Positions 54,895-64,000 of a DNA stretch of 64,000 nt are shown here, one piece after another. The DNA comes from Hirudinaria manillensis (lineage: Eukaryota; Annelida; Clitellata; Hirudinida; Hirudinidae): assembly GCA_034509925.1 (NCBI GenBank), contig CM067526.1, positions 9,317,629 through 9,381,628 of the forward strand, given 5' to 3'. A program made the translations under genes and the position numbers. Positions within the stretch are counted from its first letter, which is position 1. Every line of letters begins with the position of its first letter. Under the pieces are notes generated by a model. The model was not told where the DNA came from. It saw only the letters and a list, made by a program, of their open reading frames with translations, and searched no databases.

Positions 54895-57033
54895 ATGCCG
54901 TCGATTATCAAATTCACCGCCCTTTATGACGATAAGGTCGAGACGCCATCTTGTTACATGCTCCAAGTGAACGAAATAAAAATACTTTTGGACTGCGGTT
55001 GGAACGAGAGCTTTGACGTGCGCCTCGTCGAGAACGTCAAACCTCACGTCCGCGACATAGACGCCGTGTTCCTCTCGTACCCCGACCTATATCATCTCGG
55101 TGCGCTGCCCTTCCTCGTGGCCAAGATGGGCCTGTCGTGCCCAGTTTACGCCACCGTACCGGTTTCGACCATGGGCCAGCTATTCATGTACGACGTCCAC
55201 TCGTCCAAAGACGACGTGGAAGACTTTGATTTATTTTCTATCGACGACATCGACACGACATTCGACAGAATCAGGCAACTCGCTTACGACGAGTCGGTCA
55301 GCGTTCTCGGCAGCAGAGGAACGACCCTGCAAGTGGCCGCCTTACCCGCAGGTCACATGGTCGGTGGAGCGATGTGGAAGATAGTTCAGGACGACGGAGA
55401 AGTCATTGTGTACGGAGTCGACTTCAATCACCGCAAAGAAAGACACCTGGATGGCTGCTCGTTCGGAGGCATTTTCCGACCTCAGCTTCTCATAACGGAC
55501 TCCTTCTCTTCTGATCAGGTCCGACTAAAAAGAGTCTCCAAAGATGAACAGCTTGCTAGCACGGTTTTGAAGACGCTGGAGAACGGCGGGAACGTTCTCG
55601 TACCCGTGGACACCGCAGGCAGGGTACTCGAGGTGGCCTACATTCTCGAACAGATGTGGGAAAGAGAGTGTAGCTCTCTTACAAATGCCTACAAACTGGT
55701 ACTGATGAGCCGCGTAGCTCACAGCGTCCTGCAATGTGCCAAGTTGGTAAAATCGGAGTGGATGTCCGAGAAGATCAGAAAAGCCATGGAGACGCATCTG
55801 ACCGACGATTTTCAATTCAAGAACCTTCGAATATGCCACAACATGGAGGAATTGGATCGCATGTCGGGCCCTAAAGTGGTCTTGGCAAGTAGTGCCGACA
55901 TGGAGAGCGGCTACTCTAGAGACTTGTTCGTCGATTGGTGCGAACGACCCAACAACGCTATCATACTCACCAGTCGTACTTCTCCTGGAACCTTATCGCG
56001 TGCGCTCATCGACAATCCAAATCAGAAATCAGTCACCCTCAAGTTGAAAAAGAAAATTCAAATCTCCGAAGCCTCTGAAATCAGCGAATACCGAAAGAGG
56101 AGGCAAGCCGAGCGCATCAAGATCGAGACCGCCGAGGACGTCTCGAGCCCGGATTGCAAAGACGACTCGGAAGATCCATGCACGGCGTTCAGGATCGGCC
56201 ACGACTACACCGTTAAGAGACCCCTGAAACGAAAAGCTCAAAACTACCCAAAACTGTCGAAGAGACCGTGCCCCATGTTCCCTCTGGACAAATGCTACTA
56301 CAAACAATCGGATTACGGGGCACATTACGACCCCCAACTCTTCTCTAAAGACACGGTCACGAATAACAAACGGATCGAAGAAACACCCGTAGAAGAAGAG
56401 GTTGAAAAACCGATGACCAAGAGCGTGTCGGTCGATCGCACTCTTGGAATCTCTGCTGGTCTGACTTTCATTGACTTTGACGGAAAATCGGACATTGAGT
56501 ACTTGCAGAGTGTGGTATCGCAGATGAAACCTCTGCAAATTATACTTGCCAAGGGAGGATCCTCTTTGTCGTCAAAACAAGAGACGGAACTTTCCAAGAG
56601 CTGCAACAAAATAATCTTCCCAAAATCGAACGAAGTCATCGACGCCACAATTCGTTATTGCGACTCAGTGGTAGAAGGGTCTGATGCTTTGATGAGATCT
56701 TTGCAGTGGAAGAAGGTGAAGAACTACGAGGTAACCTGGATCGATTCCGTGGTCCAAGAGGTGGAGGAGGGTCAGGTCCGACTGGAACTACCGCCTCCGG
56801 AGGTGATGGAGTCGAAAGACAAAATCTTCGTCAACAGTCAGAGACTCTCCTCATTCAAAGAACACCTGGTGAGGCGAGGCTTCAAAGTCGAATTTTCCAC
56901 CGACGGTCTCGTCGTCAACGACAGGACGAAATTAAAAAGAAACGAAACCGGGTGTCTGCTGCCGGAAGGGTCTTCTTTCGCGGAAACGTTGCAACTGATG
57001 CAAGAAATTTCCTGCTTCTTCGTCACGCTGTGA
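54895..57033 (+). CDS. CPSF2: Cleavage and polyadenylation specificity factor subunit 2 (CPSF100), copy 1
   Basis: Encodes a 712-residue CPSF100 homologue, the catalytically inactive partner of the CPSF73 endonuclease in mRNA 3'-end cleavage, in the nucleus. Recognisable blocks in order: LLDCGW (residues 31-36), SYPDLYHLGALPF (61-73), PAGHMVGGAMWKI, VDFNHRKERHLDGCS, VDTAGRVLEVAYILEQMW, VVLASSADMESGYSRDLF, IILTSRTSPGTLSRALIDNP, CPMFPLDK, and a C-terminal part with NSQRLSSFKEHLVRRGF and RNETG. The first metal-binding motif of the metallo-beta-lactamase fold is degenerate (Tyr62, with Asp64 and His67), as expected for CPSF100. The human protein is about 780 residues; the hydrophilic linkers are shorter here. 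There are no introns, unlike every other gene in the window, which suggests an old retrocopy. The ATG gives the conserved MPSIIKFT start. Confidence 0.95.
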   Translation: MPSIIKFTALYDDKVETPSCYMLQVNEIKILLDCGWNESFDVRLVENVKPHVRDIDAVFLSYPDLYHLGALPFLVAKMGLSCPVYATVPVSTMGQLFMYDVHSSKDDVEDFDLFSIDDIDTTFDRIRQLAYDESVSVLGSRGTTLQVAALPAGHMVGGAMWKIVQDDGEVIVYGVDFNHRKERHLDGCSFGGIFRPQLLITDSFSSDQVRLKRVSKDEQLASTVLKTLENGGNVLVPVDTAGRVLEVAYILEQMWERECSSLTNAYKLVLMSRVAHSVLQCAKLVKSEWMSEKIRKAMETHLTDDFQFKNLRICHNMEELDRMSGPKVVLASSADMESGYSRDLFVDWCERPNNAIILTSRTSPGTLSRALIDNPNQKSVTLKLKKKIQISEASEISEYRKRRQAERIKIETAEDVSSPDCKDDSEDPCTAFRIGHDYTVKRPLKRKAQNYPKLSKRPCPMFPLDKCYYKQSDYGAHYDPQLFSKDTVTNNKRIEETPVEEEVEKPMTKSVSVDRTLGISAGLTFIDFDGKSDIEYLQSVVSQMKPLQIILAKGGSSLSSKQETELSKSCNKIIFPKSNEVIDATIRYCDSVVEGSDALMRSLQWKKVKNYEVTWIDSVVQEVEEGQVRLELPPPEVMESKDKIFVNSQRLSSFKEHLVRRGFKVEFSTDGLVVNDRTKLKRNETGCLLPEGSSFAETLQLMQEISCFFVTL

Positions 57034-57441
57034 TGAGGTCAGATTTTTGATGGTTGCTTCTATTAATTTTTCTCCAGATCAGATTCAACGAATTGTAAAA
57101 GAAGATAATTAAGAATTTTTATGAATAAACAACTTATTTAATTGAATTAAGTCTTGATTGAGTTTGTTAATTGAATTGATTCAACAATTAAATGTGCATT
57201 TTGCTTTATTCTAACTTTATTATTTTTGATAAACTTTTGTTAGACATTTGATTTTCGAAATGTATGGTTTAGCAAAAGTTTTAAGCAATTGTTTACTTTT
57301 GCGCCCCCGTAATTTTTTGATTAAAAAATTTATTAATATTCAGAATCTTTTGCGTCGACCTGCTGGTCGCGGCGCAAGCTCTATCCCAATACTCAGCCAG
57401 CGAATCGAAATTAACTGCTCGAGTTTCTAGCGTTAAATAAA
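57034..57441. other. 408-bp spacer between CPSF2 copies 1 and 2
   Basis: Contains an AATAAA (57124-57129), AT-rich sequence, an ATATTCAG acceptor-like motif ending at 57343, and the hairpin at 57351-57376. No poly(A) run marks a retroposition end. Variant base A at 57408. Confidence 0.9.
57124..57129 (+). promoter_or_regulatory. Candidate poly(A) signal of CPSF2 copy 1
   Basis: AATAAA about 90 bases after the stop, with T/G-rich sequence about 30 bases on. The same site recurs at 59671-59676 and 62218-62223. It is mutated in decayed copy 0. Confidence 0.55.
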
Positions 57442-59580
57442 ATGCCGTCGATTATCAAATTCACCGCCCTTTATGACGATAAGGTCGAGACGCCATCTTG
57501 TTACATGCTCCAAGTGAACGAAATAAAAATACTTTTGGACTGCGGTTGGAACGAGAGCTTTGACGTGCGCCTCGTCGAGAACGTCAAACCTCACGTCCGC
57601 GACATAGACGCCGTGTTCCTCTCGTACCCCGACCTATATCATCTCGGTGCGCTGCCCTTCCTCGTGGCCAAGATGGGCCTGTCGTGCCCAGTTTACGCCA
57701 CCGTACCGGTTTCGACCATGGGCCAGCTATTCATGTACGACGTCCACTCGTCCAAAGACGACGTGGAAGACTTTGATTTATTTTCTATCGACGACATCGA
57801 CACGACATTCGACAGAATCAGGCAACTCGCTTACGACGAGTCGGTCAGCGTTCTCGGCAGCAGAGGAACGACCCTGCAAGTGGCCGCCTTACCCGCAGGT
57901 CACATGGTCGGTGGAGCGATGTGGAAGATAGTTCAGGACGACGGAGAAGTCATTGTGTACGGAGTCGACTTCAATCACCGCAAAGAAAGACACCTGGATG
58001 GCTGCTCGTTCGGAGGCATTTTCCGACCTCAGCTTCTCATAACGGACTCCTTCTCTTCTGATCAGGTCCGACTAAAAAGAGTCTCCAAAGATGAACAGCT
58101 TGCTAGCACGGTTTTGAAGACGCTGGAGAACGGCGGGAACGTTCTCGTACCCGTGGACACCGCAGGCAGGGTACTCGAGGTGGCCTACATTCTCGAACAG
58201 ATGTGGGAAAGAGAGTGTAGCTCTCTTACAAATGCCTACAAACTGGTACTGATGAGCCGCGTAGCTCACAGCGTCCTGCAATGTGCCAAGTTGGTAAAAT
58301 CGGAGTGGATGTCCGAGAAGATCAGAAAAGCCATGGAGACGCATCTGACCGACGATTTTCAATTCAAGAACCTTCGAATATGCCACAACATGGAGGAATT
58401 GGATCGCATGTCGGGCCCTAAAGTGGTCTTGGCAAGTAGTGCCGACATGGAGAGCGGCTACTCTAGAGACTTGTTCGTCGATTGGTGCGAACGACCCAAC
58501 AACGCTATCATACTCACCAGTCGTACTTCTCCTGGAACCTTATCGCGTGCGCTCATCGACAATCCAAATCAGAAATCAGTCACCCTCAAGTTGAAAAAGA
58601 AAATTCAAATCTCCGAAGCCTCTGAAATCAGCGAATACCGAAAGAGGAGGCAAGCCGAGCGCATCAAGATCGAGACCGCCGAGGACGTCTCGAGCCCGGA
58701 TTGCAAAGACGACTCGGAAGATCCATGCACGGCGTTCAGGATCGGCCACGACTACACCGTTAAGAGACCCCTGAAACGAAAAGCTCAAAACTACCCAAAA
58801 CTGTCGAAGAGACCGTGCCCCATGTTCCCTCTGGACAAATGCTACTACAAACAATCGGATTACGGGGCACATTACGACCCCCAACTCTTCTCTAAAGACA
58901 CGGTCACGAATAACAAACGGATCGAAGAAACACCCGTAGAAGAAGAGGTTGAAAAACCGATGACCAAGAGCGTGTCGGTCGATCGCACTCTTGGAATCTC
59001 TGCTGGTCTGACTTTCATTGACTTTGACGGAAAATCGGACATTGAGTACTTGCAGAGTGTGGTATCGCAGATGAAACCTCTGCAAATTATACTTGCCAAG
59101 GGAGGATCCTCTTTGTCGTCAAAACAAGAGACGGAACTTTCCAAGAGCTGCAACAAAATAATCTTCCCAAAATCGAACGAAGTCATCGACGCCACAATTC
59201 GTTATTGCGACTCAGTGGTAGAAGGGTCTGATGCTTTGATGAGATCTTTGCAGTGGAAGAAGGTGAAGAACTACGAGGTAACCTGGATCGATTCCGTGGT
59301 CCAAGAGGTGGAGGAGGGTCAGGTCCGACTGGAACTACCGCCTCCGGAGGTGATGGAGTCGAAAGACAAAATCTTCGTCAACAGTCAGAGACTCTCCTCA
59401 TTCAAAGAACACCTGGTGAGGCGAGGCTTCAAAGTCGAATTTTCCACCGACGGTCTCGTCGTCAACGACAGGACGAAATTAAAAAGAAACGAAACCGGGT
59501 GTCTGCTGCCGGAAGGGTCTTCTTTCGCGGAAACGTTGCAACTGATGCAAGAAATTTCCTGCTTCTTCGTCACGCTGTGA
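57442..59580 (+). CDS. CPSF2: CPSF subunit 2 (CPSF100), copy 2
   Basis: Second full-length copy, 712 codons, with the same protein as copy 1 and no frameshift or stop. Its upstream spacer carries A at 57408, as in copy 1. Because each copy has its own 5' flank, hairpin and poly(A) signal, it could be expressed independently. Sequence alone cannot show which copies are transcribed. Confidence 0.95.
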   Translation: MPSIIKFTALYDDKVETPSCYMLQVNEIKILLDCGWNESFDVRLVENVKPHVRDIDAVFLSYPDLYHLGALPFLVAKMGLSCPVYATVPVSTMGQLFMYDVHSSKDDVEDFDLFSIDDIDTTFDRIRQLAYDESVSVLGSRGTTLQVAALPAGHMVGGAMWKIVQDDGEVIVYGVDFNHRKERHLDGCSFGGIFRPQLLITDSFSSDQVRLKRVSKDEQLASTVLKTLENGGNVLVPVDTAGRVLEVAYILEQMWERECSSLTNAYKLVLMSRVAHSVLQCAKLVKSEWMSEKIRKAMETHLTDDFQFKNLRICHNMEELDRMSGPKVVLASSADMESGYSRDLFVDWCERPNNAIILTSRTSPGTLSRALIDNPNQKSVTLKLKKKIQISEASEISEYRKRRQAERIKIETAEDVSSPDCKDDSEDPCTAFRIGHDYTVKRPLKRKAQNYPKLSKRPCPMFPLDKCYYKQSDYGAHYDPQLFSKDTVTNNKRIEETPVEEEVEKPMTKSVSVDRTLGISAGLTFIDFDGKSDIEYLQSVVSQMKPLQIILAKGGSSLSSKQETELSKSCNKIIFPKSNEVIDATIRYCDSVVEGSDALMRSLQWKKVKNYEVTWIDSVVQEVEEGQVRLELPPPEVMESKDKIFVNSQRLSSFKEHLVRRGFKVEFSTDGLVVNDRTKLKRNETGCLLPEGSSFAETLQLMQEISCFFVTL

Positions 59581-59988
59581 TGAGGTCAGATTTTTGATGG
59601 TTGCTTCTATTAATTTTTCTCCAGATCAGATTCAACGAATTGTAAAAGAAGATAATTAAGAATTTTTATGAATAAACAACTTATTTAATTGAATTAAGTC
59701 TTGATTGAGTTTGTTAATTGAATTGATTCAACAATTAAATGTGCATTTTGCTTTATTCTAACTTTATTATTTTTGATAAACTTTTGTTAGACATTTGATT
59801 TTCGAAATGTATGGTTTAGCAAAAGTTTTAAGCAATTGTTTACTTTTGCGCCCCCGTAATTTTTTGATTAAAAAATTTATTAATATTCAGAATCTTTTGC
59901 GTCGACCTGCTGGTCGCGGCGCAAGCTCTATCCCAATACTCAGCCAGCGAATCGTAATTAACTGCTCGAGTTTCTAGCGTTAAATAAA
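59581..59988. other. 408-bp spacer between CPSF2 copies 2 and 3
   Basis: As the previous spacer except T at 59955. AATAAA at 59671-59676, hairpin at 59898-59923. Confidence 0.9.
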
Positions 59989-62127
59989 ATGCCGTCGATT
60001 ATCAAATTCACCGCCCTTTATGACGATAAGGTCGAGACGCCATCTTGTTACATGCTCCAAGTGAACGAAATAAAAATACTTTTGGACTGCGGTTGGAACG
60101 AGAGCTTTGACGTGCGCCTCGTCGAGAACGTCAAACCTCACGTCCGCGACATAGACGCCGTGTTCCTCTCGTACCCCGACCTATATCATCTCGGTGCGCT
60201 GCCCTTCCTCGTGGCCAAGATGGGCCTGTCGTGCCCAGTTTACGCCACCGTACCGGTTTCGACCATGGGCCAGCTATTCATGTACGACGTCCACTCGTCC
60301 AAAGACGACGTGGAAGACTTTGATTTATTTTCTATCGACGACATCGACACGACATTCGACAGAATCAGGCAACTCGCTTACGACGAGTCGGTCAGCGTTC
60401 TCGGCAGCAGAGGAACGACCCTGCAAGTGGCCGCCTTACCCGCAGGTCACATGGTCGGTGGAGCGATGTGGAAGATAGTTCAGGACGACGGAGAAGTCAT
60501 TGTGTACGGAGTCGACTTCAATCACCGCAAAGAAAGACACCTGGATGGCTGCTCGTTCGGAGGCATTTTCCGACCTCAGCTTCTCATAACGGACTCCTTC
60601 TCTTCTGATCAGGTCCGACTAAAAAGAGTCTCCAAAGATGAACAGCTTGCTAGCACGGTTTTGAAGACGCTGGAGAACGGCGGGAACGTTCTCGTACCCG
60701 TGGACACCGCAGGCAGGGTACTCGAGGTGGCCTACATTCTCGAACAGATGTGGGAAAGAGAGTGTAGCTCTCTTACAAATGCCTACAAACTGGTACTGAT
60801 GAGCCGCGTAGCTCACAGCGTCCTGCAATGTGCCAAGTTGGTAAAATCGGAGTGGATGTCCGAGAAGATCAGAAAAGCCATGGAGACGCATCTGACCGAC
60901 GATTTTCAATTCAAGAACCTTCGAATATGCCACAACATGGAGGAATTGGATCGCATGTCGGGCCCTAAAGTGGTCTTGGCAAGTAGTGCCGACATGGAGA
61001 GCGGCTACTCTAGAGACTTGTTCGTCGATTGGTGCGAACGACCCAACAACGCTATCATACTCACCAGTCGTACTTCTCCTGGAACCTTATCGCGTGCGCT
61101 CATCGACAATCCAAATCAGAAATCAGTCACCCTCAAGTTGAAAAAGAAAATTCAAATCTCCGAAGCCTCTGAAATCAGCGAATACCGAAAGAGGAGGCAA
61201 GCCGAGCGCATCAAGATCGAGACCGCCGAGGACGTCTCGAGCCCGGATTGCAAAGACGACTCGGAAGATCCATGCACGGCGTTCAGGATCGGCCACGACT
61301 ACACCGTTAAGAGACCCCTGAAACGAAAAGCTCAAAACTACCCAAAACTGTCGAAGAGACCGTGCCCCATGTTCCCTCTGGACAAATGCTACTACAAACA
61401 ATCGGATTACGGGGCACATTACGACCCCCAACTCTTCTCTAAAGACACGGTCACGAATAACAAACGGATCGAAGAAACACCCGTAGAAGAAGAGGTTGAA
61501 AAACCGATGACCAAGAGCGTGTCGGTCGATCGCACTCTTGGAATCTCTGCTGGTCTGACTTTCATTGACTTTGACGGAAAATCGGACATTGAGTACTTGC
61601 AGAGTGTGGTATCGCAGATGAAACCTCTGCAAATTATACTTGCCAAGGGAGGATCCTCTTTGTCGTCAAAACAAGAGACGGAACTTTCCAAGAGCTGCAA
61701 CAAAATAATCTTCCCAAAATCGAACGAAGTCATCGACGCCACAATTCGTTATTGCGACTCAGTGGTAGAAGGGTCTGATGCTTTGATGAGATCTTTGCAG
61801 TGGAAGAAGGTGAAGAACTACGAGGTAACCTGGATCGATTCCGTGGTCCAAGAGGTGGAGGAGGGTCAGGTCCGACTGGAACTACCGCCTCCGGAGGTGA
61901 TGGAGTCGAAAGACAAAATCTTCGTCAACAGTCAGAGACTCTCCTCATTCAAAGAACACCTGGTGAGGCGAGGCTTCAAAGTCGAATTTTCCACCGACGG
62001 TCTCGTCGTCAACGACAGGACGAAATTAAAAAGAAACGAAACCGGGTGTCTGCTGCCGGAAGGGTCTTCTTTCGCGGAAACGTTGCAACTGATGCAAGAA
62101 ATTTCCTGCTTCTTCGTCACGCTGTGA
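59989..62127 (+). CDS. CPSF2: CPSF subunit 2 (CPSF100), copy 3
   Basis: Third full-length copy with the same 712-residue protein. Identity extends through the coding region and spacer, so this unit was either duplicated very recently or is kept uniform by gene conversion. The upstream spacer carries the T variant (59955), shared with copy 4. Confidence 0.95.
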   Translation: MPSIIKFTALYDDKVETPSCYMLQVNEIKILLDCGWNESFDVRLVENVKPHVRDIDAVFLSYPDLYHLGALPFLVAKMGLSCPVYATVPVSTMGQLFMYDVHSSKDDVEDFDLFSIDDIDTTFDRIRQLAYDESVSVLGSRGTTLQVAALPAGHMVGGAMWKIVQDDGEVIVYGVDFNHRKERHLDGCSFGGIFRPQLLITDSFSSDQVRLKRVSKDEQLASTVLKTLENGGNVLVPVDTAGRVLEVAYILEQMWERECSSLTNAYKLVLMSRVAHSVLQCAKLVKSEWMSEKIRKAMETHLTDDFQFKNLRICHNMEELDRMSGPKVVLASSADMESGYSRDLFVDWCERPNNAIILTSRTSPGTLSRALIDNPNQKSVTLKLKKKIQISEASEISEYRKRRQAERIKIETAEDVSSPDCKDDSEDPCTAFRIGHDYTVKRPLKRKAQNYPKLSKRPCPMFPLDKCYYKQSDYGAHYDPQLFSKDTVTNNKRIEETPVEEEVEKPMTKSVSVDRTLGISAGLTFIDFDGKSDIEYLQSVVSQMKPLQIILAKGGSSLSSKQETELSKSCNKIIFPKSNEVIDATIRYCDSVVEGSDALMRSLQWKKVKNYEVTWIDSVVQEVEEGQVRLELPPPEVMESKDKIFVNSQRLSSFKEHLVRRGFKVEFSTDGLVVNDRTKLKRNETGCLLPEGSSFAETLQLMQEISCFFVTL

Positions 62128-62535
62128 TGAGGTCAGATTTTTGATGGTTGCTTCTATTAATTTTTCTCCAGATCAGATTCAACGAATTGTAAAAGAAGAT
62201 AATTAAGAATTTTTATGAATAAACAACTTATTTAATTGAATTAAGTCTTGATTGAGTTTGTTAATTGAATTGATTCAACAATTAAATGTGCATTTTGCTT
62301 TATTCTAACTTTATTATTTTTGATAAACTTTTGTTAGACATTTGATTTTCGAAATGTATGGTTTAGCAAAAGTTTTAAGCAATTGTTTACTTTTGCGCCC
62401 CCGTAATTTTTTGATTAAAAAATTTATTAATATTCAGAATCTTTTGCGTCGACCTGCTGGTCGCGGCGCAAGCTCTATCCCAATACTCAGCCAGCGAATC
62501 GTAATTAACTGCTCGAGTTTCTAGCGTTAAATAAA
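62128..62535. other. 408-bp spacer between CPSF2 copies 3 and 4
   Basis: Same content as the other spacers, T at 62502. AATAAA at 62218-62223, hairpin at 62445-62470. Confidence 0.9.
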
Positions 62536-64000
62536 ATGCCGTCGATTATCAAATTCACCGCCCTTTATGACGATAAGGTCGAGACGCCATCTTGTTACAT
62601 GCTCCAAGTGAACGAAATAAAAATACTTTTGGACTGCGGTTGGAACGAGAGCTTTGACGTGCGCCTCGTCGAGAACGTCAAACCTCACGTCCGCGACATA
62701 GACGCCGTGTTCCTCTCGTACCCCGACCTATATCATCTCGGTGCGCTGCCCTTCCTCGTGGCCAAGATGGGCCTGTCGTGCCCAGTTTACGCCACCGTAC
62801 CGGTTTCGACCATGGGCCAGCTATTCATGTACGACGTCCACTCGTCCAAAGACGACGTGGAAGACTTTGATTTATTTTCTATCGACGACATCGACACGAC
62901 ATTCGACAGAATCAGGCAACTCGCTTACGACGAGTCGGTCAGCGTTCTCGGCAGCAGAGGAACGACCCTGCAAGTGGCCGCCTTACCCGCAGGTCACATG
63001 GTCGGTGGAGCGATGTGGAAGATAGTTCAGGACGACGGAGAAGTCATTGTGTACGGAGTCGACTTCAATCACCGCAAAGAAAGACACCTGGATGGCTGCT
63101 CGTTCGGAGGCATTTTCCGACCTCAGCTTCTCATAACGGACTCCTTCTCTTCTGATCAGGTCCGACTAAAAAGAGTCTCCAAAGATGAACAGCTTGCTAG
63201 CACGGTTTTGAAGACGCTGGAGAACGGCGGGAACGTTCTCGTACCCGTGGACACCGCAGGCAGGGTACTCGAGGTGGCCTACATTCTCGAACAGATGTGG
63301 GAAAGAGAGTGTAGCTCTCTTACAAATGCCTACAAACTGGTACTGATGAGCCGCGTAGCTCACAGCGTCCTGCAATGTGCCAAGTTGGTAAAATCGGAGT
63401 GGATGTCCGAGAAGATCAGAAAAGCCATGGAGACGCATCTGACCGACGATTTTCAATTCAAGAACCTTCGAATATGCCACAACATGGAGGAATTGGATCG
63501 CATGTCGGGCCCTAAAGTGGTCTTGGCAAGTAGTGCCGACATGGAGAGCGGCTACTCTAGAGACTTGTTCGTCGATTGGTGCGAACGACCCAACAACGCT
63601 ATCATACTCACCAGTCGTACTTCTCCTGGAACCTTATCGCGTGCGCTCATCGACAATCCAAATCAGAAATCAGTCACCCTCAAGTTGAAAAAGAAAATTC
63701 AAATCTCCGAAGCCTCTGAAATCAGCGAATACCGAAAGAGGAGGCAAGCCGAGCGCATCAAGATCGAGACCGCCGAGGACGTCTCGAGCCCGGATTGCAA
63801 AGACGACTCGGAAGATCCATGCACGGCGTTCAGGATCGGCCACGACTACACCGTTAAGAGACCCCTGAAACGAAAAGCTCAAAACTACCCAAAACTGTCG
63901 AAGAGACCGTGCCCCATGTTCCCTCTGGACAAATGCTACTACAAACAATCGGATTACGGGGCACATTACGACCCCCAACTCTTCTCTAAAGACACGGTCA
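62536..64000 (+). CDS. CPSF2: CPSF subunit 2 (CPSF100), copy 4, cut by window end
   Basis: The start codon and the first 488 codons match copies 1-3 with no break; the frame is still open at base 64000. The remaining ~224 codons should lie beyond the window. Whether the array continues after this copy cannot be seen. Confidence 0.93.
   Translation, partial: MPSIIKFTALYDDKVETPSCYMLQVNEIKILLDCGWNESFDVRLVENVKPHVRDIDAVFLSYPDLYHLGALPFLVAKMGLSCPVYATVPVSTMGQLFMYDVHSSKDDVEDFDLFSIDDIDTTFDRIRQLAYDESVSVLGSRGTTLQVAALPAGHMVGGAMWKIVQDDGEVIVYGVDFNHRKERHLDGCSFGGIFRPQLLITDSFSSDQVRLKRVSKDEQLASTVLKTLENGGNVLVPVDTAGRVLEVAYILEQMWERECSSLTNAYKLVLMSRVAHSVLQCAKLVKSEWMSEKIRKAMETHLTDDFQFKNLRICHNMEELDRMSGPKVVLASSADMESGYSRDLFVDWCERPNNAIILTSRTSPGTLSRALIDNPNQKSVTLKLKKKIQISEASEISEYRKRRQAERIKIETAEDVSSPDCKDDSEDPCTAFRIGHDYTVKRPLKRKAQNYPKLSKRPCPMFPLDKCYYKQSDYGAHYDPQLFSKDTV

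Larger units (their letters stand above)
54377..64000 (+). repeat. Head-to-tail tandem array, 2547-bp unit carrying CPSF2
   Basis: Start codons at 54895, 57442, 59989 and 62536 are spaced exactly 2547 bp apart. Each unit is 2139 bp of coding sequence plus a 408-bp spacer. The three complete coding regions give identical 712-residue proteins, and I see no nucleotide differences between them by eye. The only variant seen is in the spacer: A at 54861 and 57408, T at 59955 and 62502. The left edge is a diverged, deleted copy; the right edge is outside the window. Confidence 0.95.

Noticed and set aside
55525..56648. Antisense ORFs in every CPSF2 copy (104, 169 and 107 codons on the - strand)
   Set aside because: They recur only because the unit is repeated, overlap the conserved CPSF2 frame and match nothing I know. 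They are shadows of a GC-richer coding region.
57248..57430. 60-codon ORF in each CPSF2 spacer, just upstream of the start codon
   Set aside because: AT-rich spacer with no codon-like constraint. The only variant between copies changes an amino acid (Glu/Val), and the first spacer does not keep the frame.
54895..64000. CPSF2 array as an assembly duplication
   Set aside because: Not fully excluded, but the consistent A/T variant between units and a decayed edge copy argue for a real array. Kept as a finding with a long-read check.

Overview
The window is nuclear DNA from an animal, most likely an invertebrate bilaterian. The phylum cannot be fixed from the sequence. Evidence: AT-rich sequence, many short to medium GT-AG introns, animal signalling families with full animal domain architecture (LAR-type receptor tyrosine phosphatase, UCR-containing PDE4), very many trinucleotide microsatellites, and decayed LINE, hAT and Gypsy copies. 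Nothing prokaryotic, viral or CRISPR-like was seen.

Layout. (1) 642-21576, + strand: a LAR-type receptor protein tyrosine phosphatase in 33 exons, open at the left edge (3 Ig, 8 FN3, one membrane segment, D1 and D2 phosphatase domains). Its large early introns are crowded with (GAT/ATC)n, (AAT)n and (AAC)n repeats and hold a LINE 3' end. (2) 23420-32673, - strand, tail to tail with LAR: a long-form cAMP phosphodiesterase PDE4 (Ser-rich N-terminus, UCR1, UCR2, catalytic domain) in 13 coding exons; my model is 818 residues. (3) 32674-41054: intergenic, with a decayed LINE, a hAT fragment and an unrecognised ORF. (4) 41055-44494, + strand: the TFIIA alpha/beta precursor GTF2A1, nine exons, 298 residues, with a TATA-like box upstream. 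(5) 44495-47287: LINE and hAT debris. (6) 47288-50532, + strand: a 437-residue single-pass membrane protein with signal peptide, WSC domain, C-type lectin-like domain, membrane segment and long tail, seven exons. (7) 50533-54376: unrecognised sequence, then a short Gypsy-type LTR element on the - strand with a SAP-like Gag start. (8) 54377-64000: the most unusual region, a head-to-tail array of an intronless CPSF2 (CPSF100) gene. One decayed, internally deleted copy is followed by three complete 712-codon copies and a fourth cut by the window end, at an exact period of 2547 bp. The copies look identical apart from one spacer base.

The multi-exon genes are ordinary single-copy animal genes with unrelated roles: adhesion/axon-guidance phosphatase signalling, cAMP breakdown, basal transcription and a probable surface receptor. 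All exon models were built by hand from splice sites, reading phase and family conservation, and the phases close without internal stops in all four. The CPSF2 array contrasts sharply: no introns, visibly GC-richer coding sequence, and recent tandem amplification of a gene for the mRNA 3'-end processing machinery next to a retroelement.
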